A DNA stretch of 62,678 nucleotides, from contig JAJZEA010000014.1 in the NCBI GenBank assembly GCA_021851335.1, positions 1 to 62,678 on the forward strand, read 5' to 3'. The position numbers and the translations under genes were made by a program. The notes under the pieces are model-generated. The model did no database searches and was not told the DNA's origin. It saw only the letters and a program-made list of their open reading frames with translations. Below, piece after piece: positions 34,781-43,998 of the stretch (positions within the stretch are counted from its first letter, which is position 1; each line of letters opens with the position of its first letter). The DNA is from Acidobacteriota bacterium. Its GTDB lineage: Bacteria > Acidobacteriota > Terriglobia > Terriglobales > Acidobacteriaceae.

Positions 34781-36181
34781 ATGAAGAAGCGTTTACGCAT
34801 GACACACAGCCGCTCCGCTCTGTTGCGTCACTTCTTTCTTCCTGCATTTTGCTGGTTCTTCCTCGCCTTTTCGTCGTGTTTCGCACAGTCATCTGCATCG
34901 ACCAGCCTTCCCGTCATCCACTCGGATCATGGGCCAAACTCTGCCGCGGCACAACGCGCGCACTACGTCGTGCTTGCCTCTCTCGATGGATTTCGCTGGG
35001 ACTATGCGCACCGAGATCAGGCGCAGCATCTGCTAGAACTTGGTCACGATGGAGTCTGGGCACCGCAAGGCATGTTGCCTAGCTATCCTTCGCTCACCTT
35101 TCCCAATCATCTCTCCATCATCACGGGACTGTACCCGGAGCATCACGGCATTGTGGGCAACAGTTTTCGCGATGAACAGCGGCAGGCTCTGGGGAAATCG
35201 GCCATCTATTCCATCCGCGATGCAAGTGCAGTAACCGACGGAAGTTGGTATAGCGGCATTCCGCTGTGGTCTTTGGCCGAGGCGCAGGGAATGCGAACAG
35301 CCTGCCTCTTCTGGCCAGGCTCTGAAGCAGAAATCGCAGGGGAACGTCCTTCTGAATATCTGAAATTTGACGATCACATCGATGAGTCTCGCCGCATCTC
35401 ACAGGTGGCGGCGTGGCTTCGTGAACCAGCTTCACAGCGTCCACACTTCATTACTCTCTATTTTTCTGATGCCGATCATGCAGGACACGCTTATGGTCCT
35501 GACGCGCCGGAAACCCACGCGGCCATTCATCATCTCGACACCATGATCGGACTTTTGCGCGACACTCTGCTGGCGACTAAGCTCCCCATTGACCTGATCG
35601 TCGTCAGCGATCACGGAATGGCGAAGACTCAGGGACCGTGGATCACGCTCAGCGATTTTGCGGACCTCACCGGGTTTGAGACAGACGGGCCCCTGCTCTA
35701 TGCAAAGAGTGAAGCCGACCGACAACGCGTCTATGACCAGCTCAAGCATGCGTCAGACAAATTTGTGGCTTATCGGCTGCGCGATGTTCCCGCTGCGCTG
35801 CACTTCAACACCAATGCGCGCGCCGGCGACCCTGTGGTTATCCCGACTGGCCCGTATGCAATCCGCGCTCGTCGCCCCGCAAATAACAAGCCGGGGATCG
35901 ATATGGCAAATCTGCCACCCGCCGCAGGATCGCATGGGTATGATCCGCGCCGTATGCCAGAGATGAAAGCAAGCTTTTTTGCTGCCGGACCTGATATTTT
36001 CCAAGGCAAGACGGTTGCACCGTTTGAGAATGTAAATTTATATCCATGGATTGCGCATATTCTCGATCTCAAACTGCCACGCACAGCGCCGCCTTCGGAC
36101 GGCAAACTCAATATTCTCTCCGGATCTCTGCGTGATCGTGGAAGCATGGGCGACTCGATGACAATGGAGCACAAACATTGA
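34781..36181 (+). CDS. Ectonucleotide pyrophosphatase/phosphodiesterase-like enzyme (alkaline phosphatase superfamily)
   Basis: 466 residues. Signal peptide FFLPAFCWFFLAFSSCFAQ. Metal and nucleophile sites of the NPP family are present: LASLDGFRWDY, the Thr nucleophile in PSLTFPNHLSIITGLYPEHH, YFSDADHAGHAYGP, VVSDHGMA and GSHGYDP near the end. It cleaves phosphodiester or pyrophosphate bonds of nucleotides or lipids outside the cytoplasm. The first ATG (34781) has little room for a ribosome site; the ATG at 34799, with GAAGAAG upstream, may be the real start. Its TGA overlaps the TTG of the kinase gene. Confidence 0.88.
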   Translation: MKKRLRMTHSRSALLRHFFLPAFCWFFLAFSSCFAQSSASTSLPVIHSDHGPNSAAAQRAHYVVLASLDGFRWDYAHRDQAQHLLELGHDGVWAPQGMLPSYPSLTFPNHLSIITGLYPEHHGIVGNSFRDEQRQALGKSAIYSIRDASAVTDGSWYSGIPLWSLAEAQGMRTACLFWPGSEAEIAGERPSEYLKFDDHIDESRRISQVAAWLREPASQRPHFITLYFSDADHAGHAYGPDAPETHAAIHHLDTMIGLLRDTLLATKLPIDLIVVSDHGMAKTQGPWITLSDFADLTGFETDGPLLYAKSEADRQRVYDQLKHASDKFVAYRLRDVPAALHFNTNARAGDPVVIPTGPYAIRARRPANNKPGIDMANLPPAAGSHGYDPRRMPEMKASFFAAGPDIFQGKTVAPFENVNLYPWIAHILDLKLPRTAPPSDGKLNILSGSLRDRGSMGDSMTMEHKH

Positions 36182-37122
36182 AGACGATTCTCGGAATCGA
36201 CGGTGGGGGCACCAATACGCGCGGCATCATTCAGTGCGGCGGAGAAACAATTGCACATGCGCGCGGCGGATCGATCAAGCGCCTGCGCGTGGGCGTGGAG
36301 CAAGCCACAACCAACCTGCGGTCGCTCATGCATGAACTCTACCAGCAGGCCGGAGTCACCCGTGTTGATGCCGCTTCGGCTGGGATTGCCAGCGCTTCCC
36401 TTCCCGGCGTCGCTGAGTGGATCACTGATATCTTTCACGAGTTTTATGTAGCGCGCTCCGAGGTCGTCGGCGATGAGGTCATCGCTTTGGATGCTGCTTT
36501 TCACGGTGGAGCAGGAATTCTACAGATCGCCGGAACAGGCTCCAACTGCATTGGACGCACGGCTTCCGGCACACTGGCCTCCGCAGGTGGATATAGTTCC
36601 ACACTGGGCGATGAAGGCTCCGGTTATTGGATTGGACTTCATGCAGTTCGTCGAGGACTGCGCGCATATGATCGTGACCAGCCTGCACGCGTTCTGCATG
36701 AGGTGAGTGCTTTGTGGAAAACACCCACGCTGACCGATCTCGTGCTTTACGGCAACGCCACTCCCGGCCCAGACTTTGCCGCGCTCGCTCCCATCGTCTC
36801 GCAGCTAGCGCTGGAGGGCGACCCGGTTGCTCTTTCCGTGCTGGAACAGGCGGCAGTGGACCTTGCAGAGTTTGTGCTCACTGTGCACAAAAAGCTGCTT
36901 CGGACGGAGCCATCCGTAACCGCAATTCCGGTTGCGTGGACCGGAAGTGTGCTGGAAAAAATCGACATCGTGCGGGAGAAATTTGCCTCGATCCTGCGCA
37001 CTGCCATGCCTGGAATTGAGATCGATACCAAAGCAACCGTGTCTATCGACGGAGCGCTATGGCGTGCGCAGCAACTGGCTAACCACGAGCTACAGGAACT
37101 CCCCCAACCAGCGACGCAATGA
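36178..37122 (+). CDS. BadF/BcrA-type ATPase, probably N-acetylglucosamine kinase
   Basis: 314 residues. ASKHA kinase fold: phosphate-1 loop LGIDGGGTNTRGII, QIAGTGSNCIGRT as the second phosphate loop, LGDEGSGYWIGLHAVRRGL typical of GlcNAc kinases, and VAWTGSVLEK for the adenosine site. The start is TTG at 36178, overlapping the previous stop. It converges on nagA with a 44-base overlap of the coding ends, and the two reactions are consecutive: GlcNAc to GlcNAc-6-P to GlcN-6-P. Glucosamine kinase is an alternative. Confidence 0.85.
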   Translation: MKTILGIDGGGTNTRGIIQCGGETIAHARGGSIKRLRVGVEQATTNLRSLMHELYQQAGVTRVDAASAGIASASLPGVAEWITDIFHEFYVARSEVVGDEVIALDAAFHGGAGILQIAGTGSNCIGRTASGTLASAGGYSSTLGDEGSGYWIGLHAVRRGLRAYDRDQPARVLHEVSALWKTPTLTDLVLYGNATPGPDFAALAPIVSQLALEGDPVALSVLEQAAVDLAEFVLTVHKKLLRTEPSVTAIPVAWTGSVLEKIDIVREKFASILRTAMPGIEIDTKATVSIDGALWRAQQLANHELQELPQPATQ

Positions 37123-38239
37123 GCCTGCCATCGTCAGCGAGCGCGACAATATCCGCTCGCTTGCCCGGACTGAGATAGCCGCGCTCTTCGACGCCAATCA
37201 TCTGCGCAGGATTGCGCGTCAGCAATGGCAGCAACTCTGCCAAGCCTGCTCCGGTAAACGCGATCATGTTCTTCAACGCCTGATCGAGCGTGAGCACGCT
37301 CCCAGCCAGAACTCCGTTTGCTGTGGCCCTTCCGTTGGCCACCTGCACGAGCATTCCACCCAGCCGATACTCTCCATCCGGCATGCCTGTGGCGGCCATG
37401 GCGTCCGTCACCAGAATGCCGCGTTGCGAGCCTTTCAATCGCCACCATAGCTGCACCATTCTTGGGTCCACATGAATTCCGTCGCAGATCAGTTCCGCAA
37501 ACAAAGCTGACTCGCTCAGCACAACACCGGCAATGCCCGGCTCGCGATGATCGAGGGAACGCATTGCATTGAATGTGTGCGTCGCCGAGGTCGCTCCGGC
37601 GTGGATCAGCCGTTCTGCCTCCGCAGCCGTCGCATTGGAGTGCCCCATGGAAACCCGGACTCCACGTTGCGTCGCATGACGTGTCAGAGCTTCGGCACCC
37701 GGCAACTCCGGAGCCAGAGTCATCAACCGAACCATTCCATCTGCCGCTTCAAAAAGCTGATCGAATATCTCAATCGAAGGCTCGCGCAAATCCTCTACCG
37801 GATGTACCCCGCGCTTAGCGTGCGATAAAAACGGGCCTTCCAGATGAACTCCGCAGGCCATAGCGCCAGGCCACTCGTGGATTAAGCGAAGTTGCCGCGC
37901 CAGGTTGGAAAGCGACTTCATGGTGACATCGAGAGGAGCCGTCACCGTAGTTGCAAGAAAACTTCCCGTACCGTGTTGCCCCAGAAAGCGGCTGATTGCC
38001 AGGAGAGCATCCGAGCTGCCTTCCATCACATCGTGCCCGGCGCAACCATGTATGTGGACATCCAGAAATGCCGGAGCAATCATGGAACCGCTGTAGTCCA
38101 GAATCGCCGCATCACGCGGCATCTCACCATCCTGACGACTCGTGATCGACAGGATCCGATCCTCGTCGACCACGATCATCGGTTCAGGCAACATGCCTGT
38201 CTCTGTCCACAACCACGAAGCAACGATGACCTTCTGCAT
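37079..38239 (-). CDS. nagA: N-acetylglucosamine-6-phosphate deacetylase
   Basis: 386 residues. Amidohydrolase barrel with APAFLDVHIHGCAGHDVMEG, VHLEGPFLSHAKRGVH, SMGHSNATAAEAE, ATSATHTFNAMRSLDHREPG and the catalytic Asp in LVTDAMAATGMPDG. It removes acetate from GlcNAc-6-phosphate in aminosugar use and wall recycling. The start is taken as the ATG at 38239, giving MQKVIVASWLW; an in-frame start at 38275 adds 12 residues of low similarity. Its 3' end overlaps the kinase gene on the other strand. Confidence 0.94.
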   Translation of the reverse strand: MQKVIVASWLWTETGMLPEPMIVVDEDRILSITSRQDGEMPRDAAILDYSGSMIAPAFLDVHIHGCAGHDVMEGSSDALLAISRFLGQHGTGSFLATTVTAPLDVTMKSLSNLARQLRLIHEWPGAMACGVHLEGPFLSHAKRGVHPVEDLREPSIEIFDQLFEAADGMVRLMTLAPELPGAEALTRHATQRGVRVSMGHSNATAAEAERLIHAGATSATHTFNAMRSLDHREPGIAGVVLSESALFAELICDGIHVDPRMVQLWWRLKGSQRGILVTDAMAATGMPDGEYRLGGMLVQVANGRATANGVLAGSVLTLDQALKNMIAFTGAGLAELLPLLTRNPAQMIGVEERGYLSPGKRADIVALADDGRLIASLVGGVPVARG

Positions 38240-38357
38240 GCAGGCATCATCGCAGGATGGAGCCAGCACCAGCAAGGTGCCGACAACGCGACTTGGTGCC
38301 TTCTGGCTCCCCCTGGTTTGCCGTACCCGCCTTTGCCGACAGTTGTAGACTCATGGT

Positions 38358-39218
38358 ATGCAGCAACGCATTGGAATTCATCTCGGCACCGCGGGCGGAG
38401 CCTGGAAAGCCGTCCAGCGTGCGACGGAAATCGGCGCAAATACCTTTCAGATATTCTCCTCCAGTCCGCGAATGTGGCACGCACCGAGCGTAGCGCCCGA
38501 TCAGGCAGAGAAGATGCGTGCGATGCGCAGTCAGTTCGAAGTGGGTCCGCTCGTGATTCACGCCAGCTATCTGGTCAATGTGTGCAGCCAGAACCAGGAT
38601 GTGCGACAGAAAAGCACATTGGCGTTCCGCGGCGAAGTGGAGCGCGCGCTCGCATGGGGCGCAGAATATCTGGTTCTTCACCCTGGCTCTTGGAAGGGAT
38701 TGACGCGTGAAGAAGGTCTGCGCCTTGCAACAGAAACGATTGCAACCGCTGTCGACGGTTTACCTTGGCAGGAAACTTCGTTTCAGATTCTGATCGAGAA
38801 CACGGCAGGGGCAGAGTTTTCGCTCGGCGGCACGTTTGAGCAGGTCGCCGAACTGGTGGACCGCCTGCGCCCCAAGGCCCCAGTTGCCGTCTGCCTCGAT
38901 ACCTGTCACACCTTCGTTGCCGGCTATGATCTGCGCGGCGATTCCGGCTACGAAGAAACCATCCAACGGGTGGAGTCGACGATCGGCACCGCAATCGTAA
39001 AGGTCTGGCATTGCAATGACGCAAAAGCAGCGCTTGGATCAAAGTTGGATCGCCATGAACACATCGGGGCAGGCACGCTTGGCAGCGAACCCTTTCGTCG
39101 ACTGCTGCGCGATCTAAGATTTGCACATTGTGCCTTCATTGCAGAAACGCCGATGGATGAACCCGACGATGACCTGCGCAATGTGCGGATATTGCGCAGC
39201 CTTGCCTCGGAAGCGTGA
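38358..39218 (+). CDS. nfo: Deoxyribonuclease IV (apurinic/apyrimidinic endonuclease)
   Basis: 286 residues. TIM barrel with RIGIHLGTAGGAWKAV, VIHASYLVNVCSQNQDVRQK, YLVLHPGSWKG, ILIENTAGAEFSLGG, VCLDTCHTFVAGYDLRG, VWHCNDAKAALGSKLDRHEH and IAETPMDEPD, which supply the trinuclear Zn ligands. It nicks DNA at abasic sites in base-excision repair. Divergent from nagA (118 bases apart); the next gene begins 3 bases after the stop. Confidence 0.95.
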   Translation: MQQRIGIHLGTAGGAWKAVQRATEIGANTFQIFSSSPRMWHAPSVAPDQAEKMRAMRSQFEVGPLVIHASYLVNVCSQNQDVRQKSTLAFRGEVERALAWGAEYLVLHPGSWKGLTREEGLRLATETIATAVDGLPWQETSFQILIENTAGAEFSLGGTFEQVAELVDRLRPKAPVAVCLDTCHTFVAGYDLRGDSGYEETIQRVESTIGTAIVKVWHCNDAKAALGSKLDRHEHIGAGTLGSEPFRRLLRDLRFAHCAFIAETPMDEPDDDLRNVRILRSLASEA

Positions 39219-39221
39219 CCC

Positions 39222-42113
39222 ATGATCCAGTCCAATGCAAGCTCTTCGTCGTCGCTTACACCGGAGCAGATTCGCAATGGCCTGGGGTTGTTCATCGATC
39301 CAGCCCGCATACTCATTCGCGAAATCGACCGCGTTGCCTTTGCTTCCGATGCAAGTTTTTATCGCTTGACTCCGCTCGCTGTCGTGCAACCGCGAAGCCA
39401 TGAAGAAGTTGCTGCACTGTTTTGCTTCAGTCGCCAACACTCGATCCCCTTGGTCTTTCGTGCAGGTGGAACGAGTCTTTCCGGTCAAAGCATCACGGAC
39501 GGAATTCTGGTCGATGTGGGCCGCTACATGCGCTCACTGCGTGTTGAGGACAACGGCAAAGCCATTCGCCTCCAACCCGGCGTCATCGGCAAACATGCCA
39601 ACGATGCACTACAACTGTATCGAGCCAGGATCGGCCCTGATCCGGCCTCCATCAACAGTTGTCGCATCGGTGGAATTCTCTCCAACAACGCAAGCGGAAT
39701 GTGCTGTGGAGTTGTACAGAACGCATATCATACGCTGCGCTCGATCACCTTCATGCTTCCTTCCGGAACCCTGATCGATAGCGCCTCTCCACGGGCTGAT
39801 AATCAACTGGAAGAGCAGGAACCTGAACTCTGCAACGGTCTCCGGGAACTGCGCAAAAGCATCCTAATACACAGCAATCTGGCGACAAAGATTCGCCAGA
39901 AATACAGGACAAAAAACACCACTGGATACAGCTTGAATGCTTTCCTGGACTTTGAACGTCCCGTGGACATTTTCAGCCATCTTTTAATCGGCGCTGAAGG
40001 CACACTGGGCTGGATTGCGGAGGCCGTTTTGAATACGGTTCCCGATAAGCCAATCAAATCCACCGGGCTGCTTTTCTTCGACTCGCTCCGTACAGCCTGC
40101 TCTGCAATTCAACCGCTGAAGGAAGCCGGCGCAGCAGCACTGGAACTGATGGACAGAGCGGCCTTGCGTTCTGTTGAAAACCAGTCCGGCATGCCCCTGG
40201 AGTTGAAAGAACTGCCACTCGAAGCAGCCGCTTTGTTGATTGAATTTCAGTATGCGCAGGAAGATGAGTTCATCGCGCATCAGCCCATTGCCGAAGCCTG
40301 TGTTTCCAGCCTGAATGGATGTGCGCCAACCACGCTGACGCGCAATCCTGTCACTCAGGCGCAGCTTTGGAAGATGCGGAAAGGCATGTTCCCGTCTATT
40401 GGAGCCGTTCGCGCAGCGGGCACGACGGCCATCATTGAAGACGTGGCTTTTCCGGTTGAACGGCTTGCGGATGCGGCTCTGGACCTTCGTCGGGCGCTCG
40501 ATCAGCATGGCTATCACGATGCCATTCTCTTTGGCCATGCCAAGGATGGAAATCTCCACTTCGTGCTCACTCAAGGGTTCCGTCATGCGCAGGAGATTGA
40601 TCGATATCGAAGGTTCATAGATGAGTTGGTTTCACTTGTCGTCTCGCGATATGACGGAGCTTTGAAGGCGGAGCATGGAACCGGCAGGAACATGGCTCCG
40701 TTTGTGGAAACGGAGTGGGGGCCGGAAGCGATGCAAATCATGCGTCGAATCAAATATCTGGTCGATCCAGATTATCTGCTCAACCCGGGCGTCATCCTCA
40801 ATGGCGATCCGCAGGCTCACCTGAAAGATCTGAAAGGTTTTCCCGAAGTCGAAGCAGAGGTCGATAAGTGCATTGAATGCGGCTACTGCGAGCCGCACTG
40901 CCCCAGCCGCGATCTGTCGCTGACCCCGCGGCAAAGAATCGTCGTTCGACGCGAGATGCAACGGCTCCGCGATGAGGACACAAGTCCCTCGACTCTTGCA
41001 TCACTCGAAGCCGACTTCCCATATATGGCTTTGGACACCTGCGCTGTGGATGGACTCTGCGCATCCGAGTGTCCCGTCGGCATCGATACAGGACAACTGA
41101 CCAAGCGATTCCGCGCAGATCGACATTCTCTGCTTAGCCAAAAGATCGCTCGTCAGATTGCGCAGCACTTCAACGCTGTTGAGATTTCAGCACGACTCCT
41201 CTTGCGTGCTGGGCATGGGATGCAAAAGCTCCTGGGAGCACGACGCGTCGCGCAGTGGACACATTCGATCAGTCGCCTATCCCGACGCTGGCTCGATGAG
41301 CCGTTCTGGCAATGGTCTGCCGAGATGCCGCTACCTGCAAAGGTACAGCCTCCGCTGCATCAGGCACCGCCTTTCGATGCTGTGTGGTTTCCTGCCTGCA
41401 TCACACGCGTCATGGGAAAATTGCCCGATGAACCTCAAGCGGATGATCCCACAACGGTGGTCCTGCGCCTGGCGCAACGCGCCGGCATTCGCCTCTTTGT
41501 CCCACCTGACATCGCAGGCAACTGCTGTGGCGTTCCCTTTTCTTCCAAGGGATTCACCGCTGCTCACGAGCACACGCTGAATCAGATCATCGAAAGCATG
41601 GATCGCTGGTCGAATCATGGACAGATTCCTATCGTGGTGGATACAAGTCCATGCACTCTTGGCCTGCGCACTGCGCGATCCCATCTTTCAATGATCAACC
41701 AGATACGCTGGGATCGTTTGACGATTCTCGATAGCATTGATTTCGTTCATGACACGATGATGCCACGTCTTTCCCTCCGTCAAACAGCCGCTTCGGTTGC
41801 GCTGCATACCGTCTGCTCGGCTGTAAAGATGAAGTCTCAATCAAAATTTGTTTCCATCGCGAACGCATGCAGCCAGCATGTCGTAGTGCCCGAGCACGGT
41901 GGCTGTTGCGCGTTTGCAGGCGACCGGGGACTGCTGGTGCCGGAACTCACAGCGTCCGCCACATCAGAAATGGCACAATCCATCCTTGCGCAGAAACCGG
42001 ATCGTTGCTACTCCAGCAGCCGCACTTGCGAAATGGCCATGACCCGCGCTACAGGTTTAACGTTCCGATCCTACCTGTATCTACTGGATGAATCTTCCGT
42101 CGCCCAACCGTGA
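39222..42113 (+). CDS. FAD-linked oxidase fused to Fe-S and CCG domains (D-lactate/glycolate dehydrogenase-like)
   Basis: 963 residues, a GlcD + GlcF type fusion. Residues about 40-240 are an FAD-binding PCMH domain (LVFRAGGTSLSGQSITDGIL, GGILSNNASGMC). About 250-525 is the FAD-linked oxidase C-domain (FGHAKDGNLHFVL, KAEHGTGRNMAPF). Then come 4Fe-4S motifs CIECGYCEPHCP (about 550) and CAVDGLCASECPVG (about 605); the second lacks the second Cys (Asp instead), as I recall for D-lactate dehydrogenases of this type. CCG-like motifs are NCCGVPFSSKG (about 766) and GGCCAFAG (about 893). It should oxidise a 2-hydroxy acid and feed quinone or cytochrome. The substrate is not certain; lactate from deoxysugar breakdown is attractive. 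Confidence 0.85.
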   Translation: MIQSNASSSSSLTPEQIRNGLGLFIDPARILIREIDRVAFASDASFYRLTPLAVVQPRSHEEVAALFCFSRQHSIPLVFRAGGTSLSGQSITDGILVDVGRYMRSLRVEDNGKAIRLQPGVIGKHANDALQLYRARIGPDPASINSCRIGGILSNNASGMCCGVVQNAYHTLRSITFMLPSGTLIDSASPRADNQLEEQEPELCNGLRELRKSILIHSNLATKIRQKYRTKNTTGYSLNAFLDFERPVDIFSHLLIGAEGTLGWIAEAVLNTVPDKPIKSTGLLFFDSLRTACSAIQPLKEAGAAALELMDRAALRSVENQSGMPLELKELPLEAAALLIEFQYAQEDEFIAHQPIAEACVSSLNGCAPTTLTRNPVTQAQLWKMRKGMFPSIGAVRAAGTTAIIEDVAFPVERLADAALDLRRALDQHGYHDAILFGHAKDGNLHFVLTQGFRHAQEIDRYRRFIDELVSLVVSRYDGALKAEHGTGRNMAPFVETEWGPEAMQIMRRIKYLVDPDYLLNPGVILNGDPQAHLKDLKGFPEVEAEVDKCIECGYCEPHCPSRDLSLTPRQRIVVRREMQRLRDEDTSPSTLASLEADFPYMALDTCAVDGLCASECPVGIDTGQLTKRFRADRHSLLSQKIARQIAQHFNAVEISARLLLRAGHGMQKLLGARRVAQWTHSISRLSRRWLDEPFWQWSAEMPLPAKVQPPLHQAPPFDAVWFPACITRVMGKLPDEPQADDPTTVVLRLAQRAGIRLFVPPDIAGNCCGVPFSSKGFTAAHEHTLNQIIESMDRWSNHGQIPIVVDTSPCTLGLRTARSHLSMINQIRWDRLTILDSIDFVHDTMMPRLSLRQTAASVALHTVCSAVKMKSQSKFVSIANACSQHVVVPEHGGCCAFAGDRGLLVPELTASATSEMAQSILAQKPDRCYSSSRTCEMAMTRATGLTFRSYLYLLDESSVAQP

Positions 42114-42179
42114 TGCCTCGCGCAAAATGCGCACGATGCCGCACTCCGCTACAATCAGGACTGGAGGAGTACGCATACT

Positions 42180-42932
42180 ATGGCACGGAAATCTCTGATT
42201 GCCGCCAACTGGAAGATGTATAAAACACCGGACGAAGCGCTCACTTTCGTCCAGGCTTTTTTACCGTTGGTCGCCAACCATACACGCGATGAAATTGCCC
42301 TGTTTCCATCCGTCACCTCGCTGGCAACGGTTGTCCATGCAGCGGCCGGATCCAACATCCAGGTTGGCTTGCAAAATATGCACTATGAGAACGAGGGCGC
42401 TTACACGGGTGAGACTTCTCCCATCATGCTGAAGGCTGTGAGGGCAACACACACCTTGATTGGCCACTCCGAGCGACGGCAATACTTTGCAGAAACTGAT
42501 GCCATTGTGAACAAGAAGCTTCATGCCGCGCTTGCCCATGGCATCGTTCCCGTTGTCTGCATCGGCGAATCTCTGGTCGAACGGGAAGCTGGAGAAACGG
42601 CCTCTGTATTGAAGACACAATTGACAGGAGGGCTGAGTGGCATCGCAGCCGAGCAGGCAGCACCAATCGTGATTGCCTACGAGCCTGTCTGGGCCATCGG
42701 CACTGGGAAAACAGCAACGCCGCAAATGGCTGTGGAAGCTCATCGCATCGTCCGCGCGGAAGTTGCTCGACTTCTGGGCAGCGAGATTGCCTCAGCCATC
42801 CGCATTCTCTATGGCGGTTCCGTCAAGCCAGAGAATGCGTCGTCGCTGCTCAACGAGGAGGAGATTGATGGCGCACTCGTGGGAGGAGCTAGCCTCAAGC
42901 CTGATTCCTTCGCGGCCATCGTTCACTATTGA
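42180..42932 (+). CDS. tpiA: Triosephosphate isomerase
   Basis: 250 residues, standard length. Substrate-loop motifs: IAANWKMYKT (Lys), LIGHSERRQYF (His electrophile), the catalytic Glu in IVIAYEPVWAIGTGK with the mobile loop after it, and RILYGGSVKPEN. It interconverts dihydroxyacetone phosphate and glyceraldehyde 3-phosphate. The GGAGGAG at 42163-42169 is a strong ribosome site 10 bases before the ATG. TACAAT at 42150-42155 is a possible -10 element. Confidence 0.97.
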   Translation: MARKSLIAANWKMYKTPDEALTFVQAFLPLVANHTRDEIALFPSVTSLATVVHAAAGSNIQVGLQNMHYENEGAYTGETSPIMLKAVRATHTLIGHSERRQYFAETDAIVNKKLHAALAHGIVPVVCIGESLVEREAGETASVLKTQLTGGLSGIAAEQAAPIVIAYEPVWAIGTGKTATPQMAVEAHRIVRAEVARLLGSEIASAIRILYGGSVKPENASSLLNEEEIDGALVGGASLKPDSFAAIVHY

Positions 42933-43011
42933 GCGTTACCGGGCGGGAGTTTCCAGAAAATTCCCGCCTTCCCGATCACAGTTCAGCCCGAAAGTCTGCT
43001 TGCGTTTTGCC

Positions 43012-43998
43012 ATGAAGAGCAATCTCAGAGAGCGCGCACCATCCCAACACAAGCCAAGCAGGACACGAAGCGCCTCGAAGCACGATGCGCAGACTCCGCG
43101 TCCGTGGCAGGATATTTCTTTTGACCTTCGCAAGGCAGACCCTCAGTTTCCGAACATCTCTCTTCGCTGGCTACTCCAGGCCATTGGCTTCACGTTTCTG
43201 AGCGCAGGATTCTGTGCGTGGCTTCTCTTGTGTTTGCTCTTCTGGCAGGGTAGCTGGCAACTTCTTTACCATCCGACCCACGCAGTTTCTGTAACGCCCA
43301 CAAACTTTTCTCTGCACTACCAGTCCGTGAGCTTCGACGCCTCGGAGACTGGCGTGGCGCAACTGACCGGCTGGTGGATTCCTGCCGATTCCGCGCCTTC
43401 ACTAACGGCCATCCTTGTGCTGCATGGAGCCAGCGGAAACATCAGCGATACTCTGCCGCTCGATGCATGGCTGCATCAATCGCATCAGAACGTTTTTGTC
43501 TTTGACTACCGCGGTTACGGCAAGAGTGCTCCGGGCAGGCCTTCCGAAAAACAGGCTCTCCGCGATGCTGACCGTGCATTAGCCTGGATCACCGACACCC
43601 GGCATATTTCGCCAGCCCACATCGTACTCTGGGGAACTGGTCTCGGCGCAGACATTGCAGCCGAACTTGCAGTCGAACACCCTGAAGCTGGCGGTGTCGT
43701 TCTCGACCAGCCCTTGCAGCATCCGCTGGATGCGATTCTGGCCGATCCACGCAGTCATCTGGTTCCTGCTCACTGGCTGCTTCAGGATCACTACAATCTG
43801 TCTCAGACAGCACGCGCTTTGAAGATTCCGTCGCTGTGGCTGTTCAATGCCACAGAACCAACGCCGCTGGCTTATCGCCAGAATGCCCGTGAGAAAACAG
43901 CCCTCTCGTTCAAGATGCCCTACGAAACCGATCCGCAAGCAGCTCCAGCGGTCATGCGCTGGATCGATGATTTGCTATCGTTTTCTTCGTCGCGATGA
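43012..43998 (+). CDS. Alpha/beta-hydrolase-fold protein lacking the catalytic triad
   Basis: 328 residues from the ATG at 43012. Residues about 60-80 form a membrane anchor (FTFLSAGFCAWLLLCLLFW). The fold resembles the Bem46/YfhR group: LTGWWIPADSAPSLTAILVL, HGASGN oxyanion loop, VFVFDYRGYGKSAPGRPSEK. At the nucleophile elbow the sequence is LWGTGLGADI with Gly210 in place of Ser. The late region (LWLFNATEPTPLAYR) lacks the usual Asp and His motifs. It is probably inactive as a hydrolase, or a scaffold. Its last 79 bases overlap nadB on the opposite strand. An earlier start is possible but overlaps tpiA. Confidence 0.8.
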   Translation: MKSNLRERAPSQHKPSRTRSASKHDAQTPRPWQDISFDLRKADPQFPNISLRWLLQAIGFTFLSAGFCAWLLLCLLFWQGSWQLLYHPTHAVSVTPTNFSLHYQSVSFDASETGVAQLTGWWIPADSAPSLTAILVLHGASGNISDTLPLDAWLHQSHQNVFVFDYRGYGKSAPGRPSEKQALRDADRALAWITDTRHISPAHIVLWGTGLGADIAAELAVEHPEAGGVVLDQPLQHPLDAILADPRSHLVPAHWLLQDHYNLSQTARALKIPSLWLFNATEPTPLAYRQNAREKTALSFKMPYETDPQAAPAVMRWIDDLLSFSSSR

